DNA of 64,000 nucleotides from Salinicoccus kekensis (GTDB lineage: Bacteria; Bacillota; Bacilli; Staphylococcales; Salinicoccaceae). The position numbers and the translations under genes were made by a program. This document shows, in pieces, positions 24,004 through 33,903 of the stretch; the stretch's first letter is position 1, and every line of letters starts with the position of its first letter. The DNA lies in assembly GCF_900220995.1 (NCBI RefSeq), contig NZ_OBQF01000001.1, positions 868,001 through 932,000 on the forward strand, read 5' to 3'. Below the pieces are notes generated by a model that was not told the DNA's origin, made no database searches, and saw only the letters and a list, made by a program, of their open reading frames with translations.

Positions 24004-26934
24004 CTATTTAACTTTCTCTTTTAATCTGATTGTCTGGTTGGAAGGTATTGCGGTATCAAGATTACACGTAAAATAAAGGACCTGGTCTTTCACTTCGCTC
24101 CGCAGATAATCCATTATGATTTTCTTGCGCTCTCTATCGAAATGGACGAATGCATCATCAATGATCAACGGCAGCTTATAATAGCCCTGCAGTGCCTGGA
24201 TCAGGCTGAGCCGGAGACTGATGTAGAGCATCTCCTTTGTCGACTGTGAGAGCTCCAGCGGATGGAAGAGCTGGCCGTTCGAATGTCTGACGGTGATGCC
24301 GTTGTCATCATAGATGACATTGATGTACCTGCCCTTGGTCACGAATTCGAATATGTTCCTCGCTTCCTCGATGACGATCGGCAGCCTCTCATCCTTGATC
24401 GCTTTTATGTGGGTCTCGATGAGCAGCTGGATATATTTGAGCGACAGATAATCTTCCGAAAGGCCCTGGATCAGGCTCTTGCGCATTTCATACTCATGGT
24501 TGAGCTCGCTCAATTTGCCGTCGCCTTCAAGCACTTCGATTTCCTTGTTCAGTTCCGCAAGCACTTTCTGTTCATCCTGCACAAGTTCGTTGAAATGTTC
24601 AATCTGTCTGTTGATGCCCTCTTCCTCTTCTTTCAGGTCGGCAAGCATCAAGGAAGCAAGGTCGTTCCTTATATCATAATCGAACAGCTCTTCCTCCAGC
24701 TTGGCATCGAGTGCCCTGAACTGATTCAGGTTATTCTGATACTCTTCGAACTTGCGTGCATGGTAGTAGTATTCATCCTCATCTTCCGCATCGACATGAT
24801 CGAACAGTCCTTCGATCTCCCTGCCGGCTGAAGCCACTCTTTCTTCCATGACGCTGATTTCATTTTCGAGCAGCTGGATCTGATCGGACAGATGATTGTA
24901 ATTTGCGATATCCTCATTGAGTTCGGTGAGTCTTGCATTCACTTCATAGAAGATGGAAGCATCATTGTACGTGATGCCGAACCTTGAAATTTCAGCCTTC
25001 ACTTCACATTTGAACGCCTGCAGGCTCCTGATGACATTGTCCTTCTCGACGCTGTGCCTGTTGATCTGATTGCGCTTTTGCTTGATGTCACGGATCGTAT
25101 GGATTGCATCCACAATATATTTGTTCTCGATGTCAGGATTGATTTTAAGTTTCCGCTTCACTTCCAGAAGGTCGGTGTTCAGACGGTCATGTTCGGTTTC
25201 TTTCATCGCGAGCGTCTCTTTCAACTCTTCAATCTTCACGTTGAGGGAAATGCGTTTTGATTTCAGGGTGCGCAGATCCATCTTCAAGTCCCTTGCATCA
25301 TTCAGGTCGAAATCGATGTCGTGTGCCTGTTTGATCCCTTCGATTTCATCTTTCAGTTCCGCCACTTCATTTTCATAATCGGTCCGCAGGTTCTCCTCTT
25401 CTTCCCTGTTCGTCAGAAAAAGGATGAGGAGCGCTGCCAGGCCGATTGCCGTGAATACCGTTCCCATGATCAGTGCGGAGTTGATGAAATAAAAGATCCC
25501 GATGCCGAGTGTGACTGCACTGATGGCAAGGATGAGGAAAGTCTGGTTCCTTTTTGCACGGTTGCGTTCCCGCTTCTCCCTCTCATATTCCTTTTCAATG
25601 AGCTGGAACATCTTACCCTTTTCCTTAAGCTCGACCTGCTTGTCCAGCACTTCCTTTTTGACCCTGATGCGTGCGTCACTGATCTGGGCCGCCTCGAGCT
25701 CCGTGATTTCCTGATCGAGCTGTCTGACGTCGGATTTGATATGTTCAACCTCACGCACGAGGTACTGCTCTTCAAGGTTGACTTCGTCAAGTTTGGCAAG
25801 CAGCGCCTGGACGGATTCCCGGACGATGTTCGAATCATCCACCTCGAGGTGTTCATTCTCCCAGCCGATGTCTTTCTGCAGCTGGACGATTTCATCTTCA
25901 AGGTTTTCGATTGCATTGGTGAGGCGGGTGACTTCCAAATTCTTCTGCTTGATGTCAGGCTCCCGGGACTTGAGTGCCTCGAGATACTCCATATCTTCTG
26001 CTGCAGGCAGTTTGATTCGGTTGATTTCACTCTTCAATGATTTCAACTTTTCCAGACGGAGATCGATATCCTTTGTCGCCTGTTCATAACTGTTTTTCAA
26101 TGACTCGTATCTTTCGATACCTTTTTCAGGGAATGTGGGGGGCGCGACATTCAGTATGCCTTCCAGAGCCTTCCATTCTTTTATATCTCTGTGATACATG
26201 ATTTCCTTCATCTTCTGTTTTCTGACTGTATCCAGCTGGTGCAGCGCATCCCGTTTGGCGCTGATGCTCTCCTCATATTTCATCTGTTCTGTCGTCAGAT
26301 GATTATAATTCGATTCCTCTGCTTCCAGTTTGCGGATCTTTTCATTGATCTCGCGGAGTTCCACCAGTTCCTGATTGATTTTCGGATTGATGCCGTTCTT
26401 CTTGTATAAATCCTTCAATTCCTGATCGATGGCCGAGAGCATCTCATCATATTGATGGGAGCCGAGCGCCCCTGCACGGAGCAAGTACTCCTGGAGTTTG
26501 TCTTCCGTCATATTCTTATGGATATCCTGGAGTCCGAGCACATCGAATGAAAATATCGAACGGTATGTGCGTTTATCGATGAAGTTCATCTTCCTGATCA
26601 GCCAGTCTTCACTGCGTGAAGAGCCGTCATTCAAATATATCTTCACGTCACCCTGGACTTTATTGCCTTTGACCCTTTCTATCTCGACCGGGCCCTCGCC
26701 CTCTTCAAAGTCGACGGTGAGTTTGCCGCCGTACATGTTATGCATGCGCGGTTCACGTCTGGGTTCAGCTTCTTTTCTCGTAGGAAAACCGAAGAGTACA
26801 GAATGGATGAATGACTGCATTGTGGATTTGCCCGCTTCATTTTCACCGAATATCTGGACGAACTGATGGGGTGTCCTGATTTCAGTTTCTGCAATCTTCC
26901 CGTAACCGTATATGTTTAATGATAGAATCTTCAT
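24004..26934 (-). CDS. yhaN: SbcC-like coiled-coil ATPase YhaN
   Basis: 976 residues. N-terminal ATPase half with Walker [10 protein letters not shown] near residue 31; long coiled coils (about 170-440 and 520-850); a pair of hydrophobic helices near 465-510 ([30 protein letters not shown]); C-terminal head with [16 protein letters not shown] and Walker [14 protein letters not shown]. This is the YhaN branch of the Rad50/SbcC superfamily, distinguished by the membrane hairpin in mid-protein. It is presumed to act with YhaO in DNA end processing at the membrane. 7 bp after yhaO. Confidence 0.9.
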   Translation of the reverse strand: MKILSLNIYGYGKIAETEIRTPHQFVQIFGENEAGKSTMQSFIHSVLFGFPTRKEAEPRREPRMHNMYGGKLTVDFEEGEGPVEIERVKGNKVQGDVKIYLNDGSSRSEDWLIRKMNFIDKRTYRSIFSFDVLGLQDIHKNMTEDKLQEYLLRAGALGSHQYDEMLSAIDQELKDLYKKNGINPKINQELVELREINEKIRKLEAEESNYNHLTTEQMKYEESISAKRDALHQLDTVRKQKMKEIMYHRDIKEWKALEGILNVAPPTFPEKGIERYESLKNSYEQATKDIDLRLEKLKSLKSEINRIKLPAAEDMEYLEALKSREPDIKQKNLEVTRLTNAIENLEDEIVQLQKDIGWENEHLEVDDSNIVRESVQALLAKLDEVNLEEQYLVREVEHIKSDVRQLDQEITELEAAQISDARIRVKKEVLDKQVELKEKGKMFQLIEKEYEREKRERNRAKRNQTFLILAISAVTLGIGIFYFINSALIMGTVFTAIGLAALLILFLTNREEEENLRTDYENEVAELKDEIEGIKQAHDIDFDLNDARDLKMDLRTLKSKRISLNVKIEELKETLAMKETEHDRLNTDLLEVKRKLKINPDIENKYIVDAIHTIRDIKQKRNQINRHSVEKDNVIRSLQAFKCEVKAEISRFGITYNDASIFYEVNARLTELNEDIANYNHLSDQIQLLENEISVMEERVASAGREIEGLFDHVDAEDEDEYYYHARKFEEYQNNLNQFRALDAKLEEELFDYDIRNDLASLMLADLKEEEEGINRQIEHFNELVQDEQKVLAELNKEIEVLEGDGKLSELNHEYEMRKSLIQGLSEDYLSLKYIQLLIETHIKAIKDERLPIVIEEARNIFEFVTKGRYINVIYDDNGITVRHSNGQLFHPLELSQSTKEMLYISLRLSLIQALQGYYKLPLIIDDAFVHFDRERKKIIMDYLRSEVKDQVLYFTCNLDTAIPSNQTIRLKEKVK

Positions 26935-26941
26935 CTTTTCA

Positions 26942-28126
26942 CTACTTCCTCATCAGCATTTTCAAACGCTCTTCGCCAAGGTCAAGATAGTCTTCTTTTT
27001 CCAGTTCATTCATCGGCGGCAGCAGACGGTTGATCTTCGGATCCATGTACATGCTGTTCAGGGCTTCCTTGAATATTTCATCATTGTCTGAATAACTTGC
27101 CTTGATATCATTCAGTATTGCGGTCTGATTCTGGTTTGCATAATCGACCGCCAGTGAATCGATCCATATGAAGTCCTTCACGTCCTGCTCATCCTCATGG
27201 AGCAGCAGCAGGAGTTCATTATAATCCGCTTCCGACAGTTCATCATCCCCCGCGTGGTGAAGCGTCAGCTGAATGATTTTCTTACCGGCTTCACGCAGCC
27301 TTGATTTGAATTCGATGATGGCCTGATATACATCATGCTTGTCCAAGGTCGGCATATCCAGGGTGTATTCGGCAAAAGTGATTTCATGTACAGGTACGAA
27401 GGTGGTGCTGAGGAAGACCTCATCCCCTTCGACAAGCAGGAATCCTTTATCGCCGTACTCGTTCTTGTTCCGCCCCTGTATATTGCCGGGGTAGTGGATC
27501 GGTGGGAGGTCAGAGAGCTGTTCCCTGACATGGATGTGCCCAAGCGCCCAGTAATGATAAAGCTTGCTGTTGAGCGTCTCCAGATTGAATTCCGTATAAC
27601 GTGCCTGATTATGGCTCGAGTTTGCATAAGTCCCGTGCAGTATGCCGATATGGATGCCCTCATTCAGTTCATTGACCGGATAGTCATCAAGCTTGTTTTC
27701 ATATGTATCATCAAGGAAGTAGCTGAAACCGTGCAGGAAGATGCGCTCACCCTTCGAACTCACGGATTCGAACGTTTCCACCTGCTCCTTGAAGACACTC
27801 ACGTTGTCCGGCCACTTCGTCTTCGCCTTTTCAGTGAGCGGATCATGGTTGCCGTGCAGCATATAGACGAATATGCCGTTATCCTTCAGACGTTCAAACT
27901 GCCTCTTCAAAAACGTTTCGGATTTCAGGGTTCGGTTTTCCTTGTCGAAGACATCACCGGCGATGATGATGAAATCCACCTGTTCTTTAATCGCGGCATC
28001 GATCATCCTTACCACGCTTTTATATGTACTTGAGATCAGATCCTCAAAAATGTTCTTCGGCATCCTGGTCCGGGATTTGAACGGACTGTCCAGGTGGAGG
28101 TCCGCACAATGTATAAATTTGACCAT
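26942..28126 (-). CDS. yhaO: SbcD/Mre11-like metallophosphoesterase YhaO
   Basis: About 394 residues from the ATG at 28126. The two-metal phosphoesterase motifs are all present: FIHCADLHLDSPF, IIAGDVFDKENR, LHGNHDP, IGILHGTY and YWALGHIHV. C-terminal capping region to residue 394. It forms the nuclease partner of the YhaN ATPase; the pair is conserved in Bacillales. Start choice: GGTGA lies 6 nt before this ATG, while the in-frame TTG 12 bp upstream lacks a site. Confidence 0.92.
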   Translation of the reverse strand: MVKFIHCADLHLDSPFKSRTRMPKNIFEDLISSTYKSVVRMIDAAIKEQVDFIIIAGDVFDKENRTLKSETFLKRQFERLKDNGIFVYMLHGNHDPLTEKAKTKWPDNVSVFKEQVETFESVSSKGERIFLHGFSYFLDDTYENKLDDYPVNELNEGIHIGILHGTYANSSHNQARYTEFNLETLNSKLYHYWALGHIHVREQLSDLPPIHYPGNIQGRNKNEYGDKGFLLVEGDEVFLSTTFVPVHEITFAEYTLDMPTLDKHDVYQAIIEFKSRLREAGKKIIQLTLHHAGDDELSEADYNELLLLLHEDEQDVKDFIWIDSLAVDYANQNQTAILNDIKASYSDNDEIFKEALNSMYMDPKINRLLPPMNELEKEDYLDLGEERLKMLMRK

Positions 28127-28186
28127 CAATTTCACCAACTTTACTTTATATGTTCATACACAACCAGTATACCAAATTTCAAAACA

Positions 28187-28214
28187 AAAGAGGCCTAAGA
28201 ATAGACCTCTCAAT
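28187..28214 (-). terminator. Terminator after the UPF0342 gene
   Basis: On the minus strand GAGGTC-TATTCTTA-GGCCTC followed by T's. Confidence 0.75.
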
Positions 28215-28216
28215 GA

Positions 28217-28573
28217 TTAATTTTGGTTGTTGATTCCGTACAATTCTTCGATCGGTTTCATGATGACACGATTCAAGTCCTGAATCAGCTGACTCATGTT
28301 CTGTTCAGCTTCCATCAAAGCTTTGATATTCTCATCATTTTCTATTTCCGCAGCTGAGCTCTGTGCCTTCTGCACGTCTTCTTCGAGGATTTCCTCACCC
28401 TGCATCTGCTTTTGCTGAAGTTCCATCTGCACCTGTCTGAATTCATCAAACAATGCCTTGGATTCAGGGTTGCTGTTCACTTTCCCATAAAGTTCCTTCA
28501 TGTTGTTGAATTCATCTGATTCTCTTAACGCACTTTCGAGTGCATTGGCCTGATCGTATACATTTACTGACAT
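28217..28573 (-). CDS. UPF0342 protein, YheA/YlbF family
   Basis: About 118 residues, almost all helical ([48 protein letters not shown]). Belongs to the YlbF/YmcA superfamily; YheA itself has no proven role, while YlbF and YmcA modulate RNase Y. Two adjacent ATGs follow AAGGAG; the second (28573) has the better spacing. Gene order yheB-yheA-yhaO-yhaN-yhaM is conserved. Confidence 0.9.
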   Translation of the reverse strand: MSVNVYDQANALESALRESDEFNNMKELYGKVNSNPESKALFDEFRQVQMELQQKQMQGEEILEEDVQKAQSSAAEIENDENIKALMEAEQNMSQLIQDLNRVIMKPIEELYGINNQN

Positions 28574-28624
28574 CATAAAACTCCTTATTTTTTTGATGTG
28601 TCTACTGTAACATATTCTTTTAAT

Positions 28625-29755
28625 TTATAACAACACTACCACGATGCCCTGGAACAATCCGATGACCGCCCCCAGGATGAACCCGAGCAGCGTGATCATC
28701 TGGAACTCTTTTTTCGCCACATCCATGACAAGATCTTCGATGTGTGCAAGTTCGAAGCTGTCTATCTGCTTCTTGATCACTTCGGCAAGCTGAAGTTTAT
28801 CCATGATGCGACCCATATTGTGGGCCAGATAATTGATCGTGTTGTCTTTCAGCGTATACTTGCCGCGCTCTTTGAAAGAGTCGAAGAACTCCCTGTTGAA
28901 TTCAATGATCGGCTTATCCAGCAGGCTGCGCACGTCGATGCGTGCTTCCAGTGCACTGCTGATGCTTATGACGAGCCCGTCCTTATCATCCTCGGACAGG
29001 AAGTCATTGACCGGCCTGCCTTTCACTCTCCTGTACTCTTCGATGATGAACTTTTCCATGATATCCACCATCTTGGGATGATGGATCAATTTCATGAGCT
29101 CTTTTCGGATATTCAGGGTGATGTTCTCTTTTGTCATGAAATATTTCAATGATTTTGCGAGACGCCCTCTTTTTTCTATGAACTCATCCGTCATCGTGTA
29201 CAGATCTTCGTATCCTTTGTCGGAGGCCATGTATTCTTCGAGTTTGCGGGTGAGCTGGGGCCGGAGTTCTGCCACTTTCATGTCGATTGTATGCATGGCA
29301 TCGCGCGGCATAAGGTCTTCTATCTTCGATATATAAAGTTTTTCGCTTTCTTCCGATATCTTATTCTCAAGTTCTGCATTGAAGCCCGTGATCACTTTCT
29401 CACTCAGTCCGGCATGCAGCCGTTCAAGGAAGTAACCGATGCTCAGTTTTTCCTCTTCGATCGTTCTGATCTGCCTGTCTATAAAATTCATTATGAACCG
29501 GTCTGTCTCGGGACTTTTGACTTTATCTATGAAAACATCCGGGGTCAGCAGGTGGCCGGTGATGATCCTGCCGAGCTTCGTCGAAGCCTCGCTCCGCCGG
29601 CTCGGTATGACGCCCGGTGTGAACGGCAGCTTGATGCCGAATAAATATTTCGCTTCATAGGGACGGAACAGCATCCTGATGGCAAGCATATTTGTAAAGC
29701 CTGCAATCAATGATCCCGTGACCACCATGAATATTATCAATCCAATTGTATTCAT
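28625..29755 (-). CDS. DUF445/UPF0754 membrane protein YheB
   Basis: 376 residues. N-terminal helix and conserved loop (MNTIGLIIFMVVTGSLIAGF, TNMLAIRMLFRPYEAKYLFG, LPFTPGVIPSRRSE), a long soluble helical middle and a C-terminal hairpin (FQMITLLGFILGAVIGLFQG). The family is widespread in Firmicutes and contributes in some species to spore or envelope functions, but its biochemistry is unknown. Confidence 0.9.
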   Translation of the reverse strand: MNTIGLIIFMVVTGSLIAGFTNMLAIRMLFRPYEAKYLFGIKLPFTPGVIPSRRSEASTKLGRIITGHLLTPDVFIDKVKSPETDRFIMNFIDRQIRTIEEEKLSIGYFLERLHAGLSEKVITGFNAELENKISEESEKLYISKIEDLMPRDAMHTIDMKVAELRPQLTRKLEEYMASDKGYEDLYTMTDEFIEKRGRLAKSLKYFMTKENITLNIRKELMKLIHHPKMVDIMEKFIIEEYRRVKGRPVNDFLSEDDKDGLVISISSALEARIDVRSLLDKPIIEFNREFFDSFKERGKYTLKDNTINYLAHNMGRIMDKLQLAEVIKKQIDSFELAHIEDLVMDVAKKEFQMITLLGFILGAVIGLFQGIVVVLL

Positions 29756-29827
29756 CCAGTGCCTCCCCTGCCTGTATCATTTTCTTCACTTCGTAAATAA
29801 TACCATAAAACCATTCTATTATTGAAA

Positions 29828-29862
29828 AAAAGGGGCAAAGCGTCATGCGCTTTGCCCTTCAT
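29828..29862 (-). terminator. Terminator after the XRE regulator gene
   Basis: GGGCAAAGCGCATGACGC- and -GCTTTGCCCC arms read on the minus strand, followed by seven T. Confidence 0.85.
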
Positions 29863-29879
29863 TTATGGGATCACAGAGT

Positions 29880-30335
29880 TTATACCGGCTGCAGATCGGT
29901 CTGTTTGTTGAAGAATGTCCGGATTTCCCGTTCGATGTATGAAGCATGCACCGGCTGGTGCTGCTCATTCAATACTCTGTAGATTTTATTACCTTTATTG
30001 AATTGAAGCTCATAACCACTTCTTGTTTCAAGTGTTTCCCAGTACACTTTCTCATTGTCGTAAAGCGGATATACACAATGACCTCTGGATATCACCTGAG
30101 CGAGTTCCAGTGGATCTCCGGAGAATGTGTTGGTCAATACTTCACTGTTCCTGAAAAGTGCACATAAAGAAATACATGTCGTCCAGTTCGGCAAAATGCG
30201 CTCTTTTTCAATCTGAACTAATGTCTTCTTTGATAATCCGATCGTGTGGCTCATCGAGTCCTGTGTGTACCCGGCTTCAGTACGCACCATCTTGAATTTG
30301 GACTGTAAAGTTTCTATAAAAGCTTGTTTATCCAT
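29880..30335 (-). CDS. XRE family transcriptional regulator
   Basis: 151 residues from the ATG at 30335 (AAAGGGTG 6 nt upstream). The N-terminal helix-turn-helix, about 12-66, is SKFKMVRTEAGYTQDSMSHT with GLSKKTLVQIEKER. The C-terminal about 85 residues have no family I recognise (CVYPLYDNEKVYWETLETRSGYELQFNKGN), so it may sense a ligand. An inverted repeat just upstream suggests autoregulation. Monocistronic. Confidence 0.82.
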   Translation of the reverse strand: MDKQAFIETLQSKFKMVRTEAGYTQDSMSHTIGLSKKTLVQIEKERILPNWTTCISLCALFRNSEVLTNTFSGDPLELAQVISRGHCVYPLYDNEKVYWETLETRSGYELQFNKGNKIYRVLNEQHQPVHASYIEREIRTFFNKQTDLQPV

Positions 30336-30365
30336 TTTATACACCCTTTCAAAAATACAACGGCC

Positions 30366-30382
30366 TATCGCTGCCGGCGATA
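30366..30382. promoter_or_regulatory. Inverted repeat upstream of the XRE gene
   Basis: TATCGC-N5-GCGATA, 31 bp before the start codon, a plausible operator for the XRE protein. A second perfect palindrome, ATAAGTG-TT-CACTTAT, lies at 30456-30471. Confidence 0.45.
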
Positions 30383-30524
30383 ACGTTAAAAAACTACACT
30401 TAAAATATAATAATATAAATTTACCAAAAATAAAAGAGTATACAAGATAAGTTCAATAAGTGTTCACTTATGGAAATCTTATATACCCTTATTATTATAC
30501 CACTTTTCCATCTAAAGTGTAATA

Positions 30525-31811
30525 TTATGCTTGCGTTTCCGCCTTCTCCTCTTTCCTCGTCATCTGTTCATTCAGCACGACGGAGATCGCAGCGTCACCC
30601 GTGATGTTCACGGCTGTACGCGTCATATCGAGCAACCGGTCGATGCCGATGATGATGCCGATGGCTGCAGGATCCAGGCCGACTGCGGTCAGCACCATCG
30701 CAAGCATGACCAGGCCGACGCCCGGCACGCCCGCCGTTCCGATGCTCGCCACGACGGCGATGATGACGACCGTAATCATCTGCATGATGGTGAGGTCCAC
30801 CCCGGACAGCTGGGCGATGAAGACCGTCGCCACGCCCTGCATGATGGCGGTGCCATCCATGTTGATCGTCGCACCGAGCGGCTGGACGAAACTGGATATT
30901 CCTTTCCTCACGCCAAGATTCTTCTGCGCAGTCTCCATTGAAATCGGCAGCACTGCACTCGATGAAGATGTACTGAATGCGACACCCATCGCAGGTGCGA
31001 AACCTTTGATGAACCAGATGAAACTACGCTTCGCAAGGAAGCGGATGGCGCCGCCGTAAACAAATAAGAAATGTATGAACAGTGCAAGCAGCACACAGAC
31101 GAAGTACATGCCGAGCTGCTGGATCGCCCCGAATCCGGCCTGCACGAAAGCCGTTGCCACGAGTCCGAAAGCGCCGATGGCTGCGAAATATTTCATGATC
31201 GCAAGCACGATCCACATGACGACTTCATTGGCCTCTTCGAACAGCCTGATCAGTCCCGGCACTTTGTCTTTCACGGCAATCAATGCGATGCCGATGAATA
31301 TCGCAAATGCGATGATCTGCAGCATATTCGCAGTTCCCATCGCTTCGATCACATTGGTCGGGATGATATTGATGATCGTCTGGTCGAATGTCTGATTGAT
31401 CGCTTCGCCGGTCTCACCTTCAAGCTCCGTTTCACGGTACTCCTCCACTTCGGATGAAGCGAGAAGCTCTGATTGACCCTCACCCGGCTGAAGCACAAGG
31501 GCGATGATGATCGCGATTGAAATGGCGATGGCGGTCGTCGCCAGATAAAATGCCAGCGTCTTGATCCCGAGGCTCCCCAGAGTCTTCGGATCCCCGACAC
31601 CGACCACACCAAGCACGATGGAGATGAACACGACGGGCACGACCATCATGAATATCATGCTGAGGAACAATTGCCCCACGACGTTGAATATGTACTGATC
31701 GATCCACTGCACCCAGCCTTCGCCGGACATTGGGCTGAGGATGGAGCCGATGATGATCCCGGCAACCAGCCCGATGACGATATATAATGTTAAACGGTTA
31801 CTTACTTTCAT
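30525..31811 (-). CDS. Dicarboxylate/amino acid:cation symporter (DAACS), copy 2
   Basis: 428 residues from the ATG at 31811 (AGGGAGG upstream); the frame runs on to 31877 without a site. Same landmarks as copy 1 (STSSSSAVLPISMETA, NMDGTAIMQG, DRLLDMTRTAVNITG). The two proteins align with few differences along their whole length, while the DNA differs at many third positions, so this is an established paralogue rather than a fresh duplication. TGGAAGTGTTTTCA in the leader (minus strand, just before the ribosome site) is a cre-like site with two mismatches. Confidence 0.93.
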   Translation of the reverse strand: MKVSNRLTLYIVIGLVAGIIIGSILSPMSGEGWVQWIDQYIFNVVGQLFLSMIFMMVVPVVFISIVLGVVGVGDPKTLGSLGIKTLAFYLATTAIAISIAIIIALVLQPGEGQSELLASSEVEEYRETELEGETGEAINQTFDQTIINIIPTNVIEAMGTANMLQIIAFAIFIGIALIAVKDKVPGLIRLFEEANEVVMWIVLAIMKYFAAIGAFGLVATAFVQAGFGAIQQLGMYFVCVLLALFIHFLFVYGGAIRFLAKRSFIWFIKGFAPAMGVAFSTSSSSAVLPISMETAQKNLGVRKGISSFVQPLGATINMDGTAIMQGVATVFIAQLSGVDLTIMQMITVVIIAVVASIGTAGVPGVGLVMLAMVLTAVGLDPAAIGIIIGIDRLLDMTRTAVNITGDAAISVVLNEQMTRKEEKAETQA

Positions 31812-31994
31812 ATTTTTCCTCCCTGATGCGTAGTGAAAACACTTCCAAATTATACAGCGAAACAATTTTTTTAACAACTGAAACTTTTACTAATCCCGAC
31901 CCACCGGGCTGTGCACCGCTTTTGGGGGATAAGTCCTTTATTCATCGGCCGGATGGAATTACATTTCCGATATCTTCTATATGTAAGCTGCATA

Positions 31995-32030
31995 AATAAA
32001 GGCACCGTCACTGAAATGACGGCGCCCTGG
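31995..32030 (-). terminator. airR terminator
   Basis: GGCGCCGTCA-TTTCAG-TGACGGTGCC followed by TTTATTT on the minus strand. Confidence 0.75.
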
Positions 32031-32034
32031 AACA

Positions 32035-32667
32035 TCAAAGTTTCACAAGATTATATTTGATCGCATAGATCACAGCCTGTGTACGGTCTGAGACTTCCAG
32101 CTTGTTCAGAATATGGCTGACATGCGTCTTCACTGTCTTCTCACTCACATAAAGGGCCTCCCCGATCTCCTTGTTGGATTTACCCTTCACGATCTCCTTC
32201 AGCACATCGATTTCACGTGCGGATAAGGCATTCCTTTCATGCGGCAGGTTTCCGGTGTTATCGATGATCTTCAATATGTTCGGATGGATGACTTTCTCAC
32301 CCTGGATCACATCCCTGATGGATGAGACGAGTTCCTCCGCTTCCATCTCCTTGATGATGTAGCCGTCCGCCCGTGCCTGGAACACCGGTCTGATATATTC
32401 CTCGCTCGTGTAGCTCGAAAGTATGAGCACCTTCACTTTCGGATAATCCGCCTTGATCATCCGGGTGAGTTCGATGCCGTCAATCTCCGGCATGACGAGA
32501 TCCAACAGTACCAGGTCGACTTCCGCGTGGTGTTCTTTCAAGTATTCGAGCGTTTCCCTGCCGCTGCCGAAATCTTCAAGTACATTGATGTTGTCGGTGG
32601 TCGACAGCAGGAATTTCATGCCTTCCCTTACAATATGATGATCGTCTGTGATGATGACGTTATACAT
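32035..32667 (-). CDS. airR: NarL-type response regulator AirR (YhcR)
   Basis: 210 residues from the ATG at 32667, with GAGGAG 8 nt upstream inside the end of airS. The receiver domain (about 1-120) has the acidic pair in IITDDHH, the phosphorylated Asp in DLVLLDLVMPEIDG, and Lys late in the domain. The C-terminal LuxR helix-turn-helix reads LSAREIDVLKEIVKGKSNKE and VKTHVSHILNKLEV. In S. aureus AirR controls respiration, wall and virulence genes in response to oxygen. Confidence 0.9.
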   Translation of the reverse strand: MYNVIITDDHHIVREGMKFLLSTTDNINVLEDFGSGRETLEYLKEHHAEVDLVLLDLVMPEIDGIELTRMIKADYPKVKVLILSSYTSEEYIRPVFQARADGYIIKEMEAEELVSSIRDVIQGEKVIHPNILKIIDNTGNLPHERNALSAREIDVLKEIVKGKSNKEIGEALYVSEKTVKTHVSHILNKLEVSDRTQAVIYAIKYNLVKL

Positions 32668-32672
32668 ATGCT

Positions 32673-33779
32673 TCACTCCTCAATCGGTACAGTGATCCTG
32701 ACGACTGTACCTTCATCAATTCCTGTATCTATATCCAGTTCACCGCCGAGTTTCCTGATGCGTTCCCTCATGTTGCCGAAGCCGTAGCTCGTCGCCCGCT
32801 TGTTGCCGAGATCGAACCCGGCTCCCCTGTCGGTCACCGTCGTGTAGAGCTTTTTATCCCGTACGGTCATTTTGACATCCGCCTCTTTTACACCGGAGTG
32901 TTTCATGACGTTGTTCAGGCTTTCCTGTATGATGCGGTAGAGCTCTATCTCTGCAGCGTCGCTGATGCTGTAGAAGCCTTCAAGTTCGATGTTGACCTTG
33001 ACCCCGATGAGTCCGCTGTACGATTCGATGGCATGGAGGATGCCGTTCTCCAGCCCGATTGGCTTCAGCTGCCATATCAGTGCCTTCATTTCCTTCATGG
33101 CATGTTTCGATGTGTTTTCGATGGAGCTCAGGGCATCGTCGATTTTCTCTGCATCGGAGAGGGATTTCGCCGCATGCGACGTGATGCCGATTGAAAACAG
33201 CATCTGGTTCACCGAGTCGTGGAGGTCGCGTGCGAGCCGCTGACGCTCCTTGATGACGATACTTTCCTTCTCCTTTGCGGTGAGTTCGATCCTTTTCAGG
33301 GTCGACCCGATCTGGAAGGCCACCGATTCGAGCAGTGCCAGCTCGTCCTTGTCGAACTCTTCACGGTCCGGACTCGCCACGTTCAAAAGGCCGTATGACT
33401 CAGAACCCGAAATGAGTGGCATGGTGGCATGGTGGGTGATGCCTTTATTTTCACCGGGGAATTCCAGCTGGGCTTTTTCAAGCCTGGAGCAGACGAAGAT
33501 GTTCGTCGCGGTCCTGAGCTGGCCTTTATGGTATGCCCTGACGCACCAGCAGCTCCCGTCATCCAGGTAATGGCATTCCCGCTTTTTAAGCGACGGCGGG
33601 AGCCGGTAGTGGGCCGCGAGTTCATGTTCACCCTCATCATTGATGAAGAATATCCAGCCGGTATCGAATTCCGTATGGTCGATGAGTTCACGGAGCGCAC
33701 CGTCGAGCATCGTCTTCAGATCGGTCTCTTCATTCAGGAACTCTGCGATATCTTTCAATAATTTCAATTTACTCTTCAT
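32673..33779 (-). CDS. airS: Oxygen/redox-sensing histidine kinase AirS (YhcS)
   Basis: About 368 residues from 33779; the start is uncertain because upstream ATGs are also in frame. N-terminal GAF domain (about 20-165) with four cysteines spaced as C-X7-C-X-C-X17-C (about residues 70-98), the arrangement that binds the oxygen-labile [2Fe-2S] cluster in AirS. The dimerisation box is ERQRLARDLHDSVNQ with phospho-His near 188, and the ATPase has NNVMKHSG, DRGAGFD and GFGNMRERI. No membrane segment, so a cytosolic sensor. Confidence 0.9.
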   Translation of the reverse strand: MKSKLKLLKDIAEFLNEETDLKTMLDGALRELIDHTEFDTGWIFFINDEGEHELAAHYRLPPSLKKRECHYLDDGSCWCVRAYHKGQLRTATNIFVCSRLEKAQLEFPGENKGITHHATMPLISGSESYGLLNVASPDREEFDKDELALLESVAFQIGSTLKRIELTAKEKESIVIKERQRLARDLHDSVNQMLFSIGITSHAAKSLSDAEKIDDALSSIENTSKHAMKEMKALIWQLKPIGLENGILHAIESYSGLIGVKVNIELEGFYSISDAAEIELYRIIQESLNNVMKHSGVKEADVKMTVRDKKLYTTVTDRGAGFDLGNKRATSYGFGNMRERIRKLGGELDIDTGIDEGTVVRITVPIEE

Positions 33780-33845
33780 GGAAACACCCATCTTCATTTC
33801 TGTTGTAATCAATTTGTAAAAATATTGATGGCAAATGATCCTACT

Positions 33846-33867
33846 CATACTATAATATTATAGTATG
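33846..33867. promoter_or_regulatory. Perfect 22-bp palindrome between airS and the bdbC-like gene
   Basis: Half-site CATACTATAAT is followed directly by its exact reverse complement. It sits 67 bp upstream of airS and 37 bp before the dsbB/bdbC-type gene, in the divergent promoter region, and includes TATAAT-like hexamers for both directions. A dimeric regulator (AirR or another) could bind here. Confidence 0.5.
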
Positions 33868-33903
33868 TAACCAAGTAAAGAAAGTAAGAGGAAGGTCGTC
33901 CAT

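Noticed and set aside
29655..29846. 63-codon minus-strand frame upstream of yheB
   Set aside because: It overlaps the start of yheB out of frame and lacks a ribosome site; the YheB start at 29755 is well supported.
31787..31999. 70-codon plus-strand frame between the symporter and airR
   Set aside because: No ribosome site, low-complexity composition, and antisense to the symporter leader. I see no gene in 31812-32034 beyond the cre-like site and the airR terminator.
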